Below, in pieces: positions 8,138 to 8,204 of a stretch of 8,204 bases of DNA (within the stretch, counting starts at the first letter, position 1; every line of letters starts with the position of its first letter). The position numbers and the translations under genes are program-made. Origin of the DNA: Anaerolineales bacterium (GTDB lineage Bacteria; Chloroflexota; Anaerolineae; Anaerolineales; DRMV01); NCBI GenBank assembly GCA_027026295.1, contig JALVOR010000378.1, positions 1 to 8,204 on the forward strand, read 5' to 3'. The notes under the pieces are model-generated. The model was not told where the DNA came from, searched no databases, and saw only the letters and a program-made list of their open reading frames with translations.

Positions 8138-8204
8138 TGGACCCAGAGGGACTCGAACCCTCGACCTTCTCAATGCCATTGAGACGCGCTCCCAACTGCG
8201 CCAT
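8138..8204 (-). tRNA. tRNA-Ala, anticodon GGC (5' end beyond the window)
   Basis: Minus-strand bases from 8204 give positions 7 to 73 of a tRNA; the first six bases lie outside the window. The D stem is GCGC/GCGC around AGTTGGGA. The anticodon stem is TCTCA/TGAGA around loop ATGGCAT, so the anticodon is GGC, reading GCC (and GCU) alanine codons. The T arm is GAGGG-TTCGAGT-CCCTC. The 3' acceptor strand is TGGGTCC with discriminator A. Position 70 is U, as needed for the G3:U70 pair that marks tRNA-Ala, provided the unseen position 3 is G. CCA is not encoded, since ACCT follows, so a CCA-adding enzyme is needed. Confidence 0.93.

Overview
The window is a high-GC bacterial chromosome segment in which every recognisable gene lies on the minus strand. 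In transcription order (right to left) it reads: tRNA-Ala(GGC), cut by the right edge; a T-box leader with a leucine (CUC) specifier; an unrecognised coiled-coil / PH-like / zinc-ribbon protein; leucyl-tRNA synthetase (leuS); methionyl-tRNA formyltransferase (fmt); and a CLC chloride channel/transporter with C-terminal CBS and RCK_C domains. The combination of high GC, a GC-rich T-box, this type of LeuRS and short-period degenerate repeats between genes suggests Chloroflexota, probably an Anaerolineae-like lineage. That placement is an inference from overall character, since no marker search was possible.

Right part (about 6509-8204). The partial tRNA-Ala is followed by a GC-rich hairpin. Next come short-period repeats (about 7963-8084), then a complete T-box riboswitch (about 7700-7962). 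In the T-box one can place the stem I base helix, the AGUA side of the specifier loop, the CUC specifier, the conserved T-box sequence with its UGGU acceptor-binding bulge, and an intrinsic terminator with a U-run. Its first gene is the 363-residue unknown protein, with leuS 57 nt further on. Uncharged tRNA-Leu should therefore raise both the synthetase and the unknown protein, which is the most interesting association in the window.

Middle part (about 2333-6508). leuS encodes a full-length 935-residue enzyme with an enlarged segment before KMSKS. The 350-nt gap between leuS and fmt has no gene. It is filled with three kinds of degenerate repeat of about 9 bp periodicity and a perfect 20-bp inverted repeat. 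fmt appears to have its own extended -10 promoter placed so that the mRNA may be leaderless, and it ends at a classic UUCG-loop terminator.

Left part (1-2260). The clc gene has its own TATAAT box, a strong Shine-Dalgarno and a TTG start. It encodes a 705-residue protein that keeps the gating glutamate but has valine at the proton-glutamate position of the E. coli exchanger. A perfect 11-bp hairpin follows it.

Functionally, the right two thirds concern tRNA charging and translation initiation (tRNA-Ala, leuS with leucine sensing, fmt). The clc gene looks like an independent membrane-transport unit.
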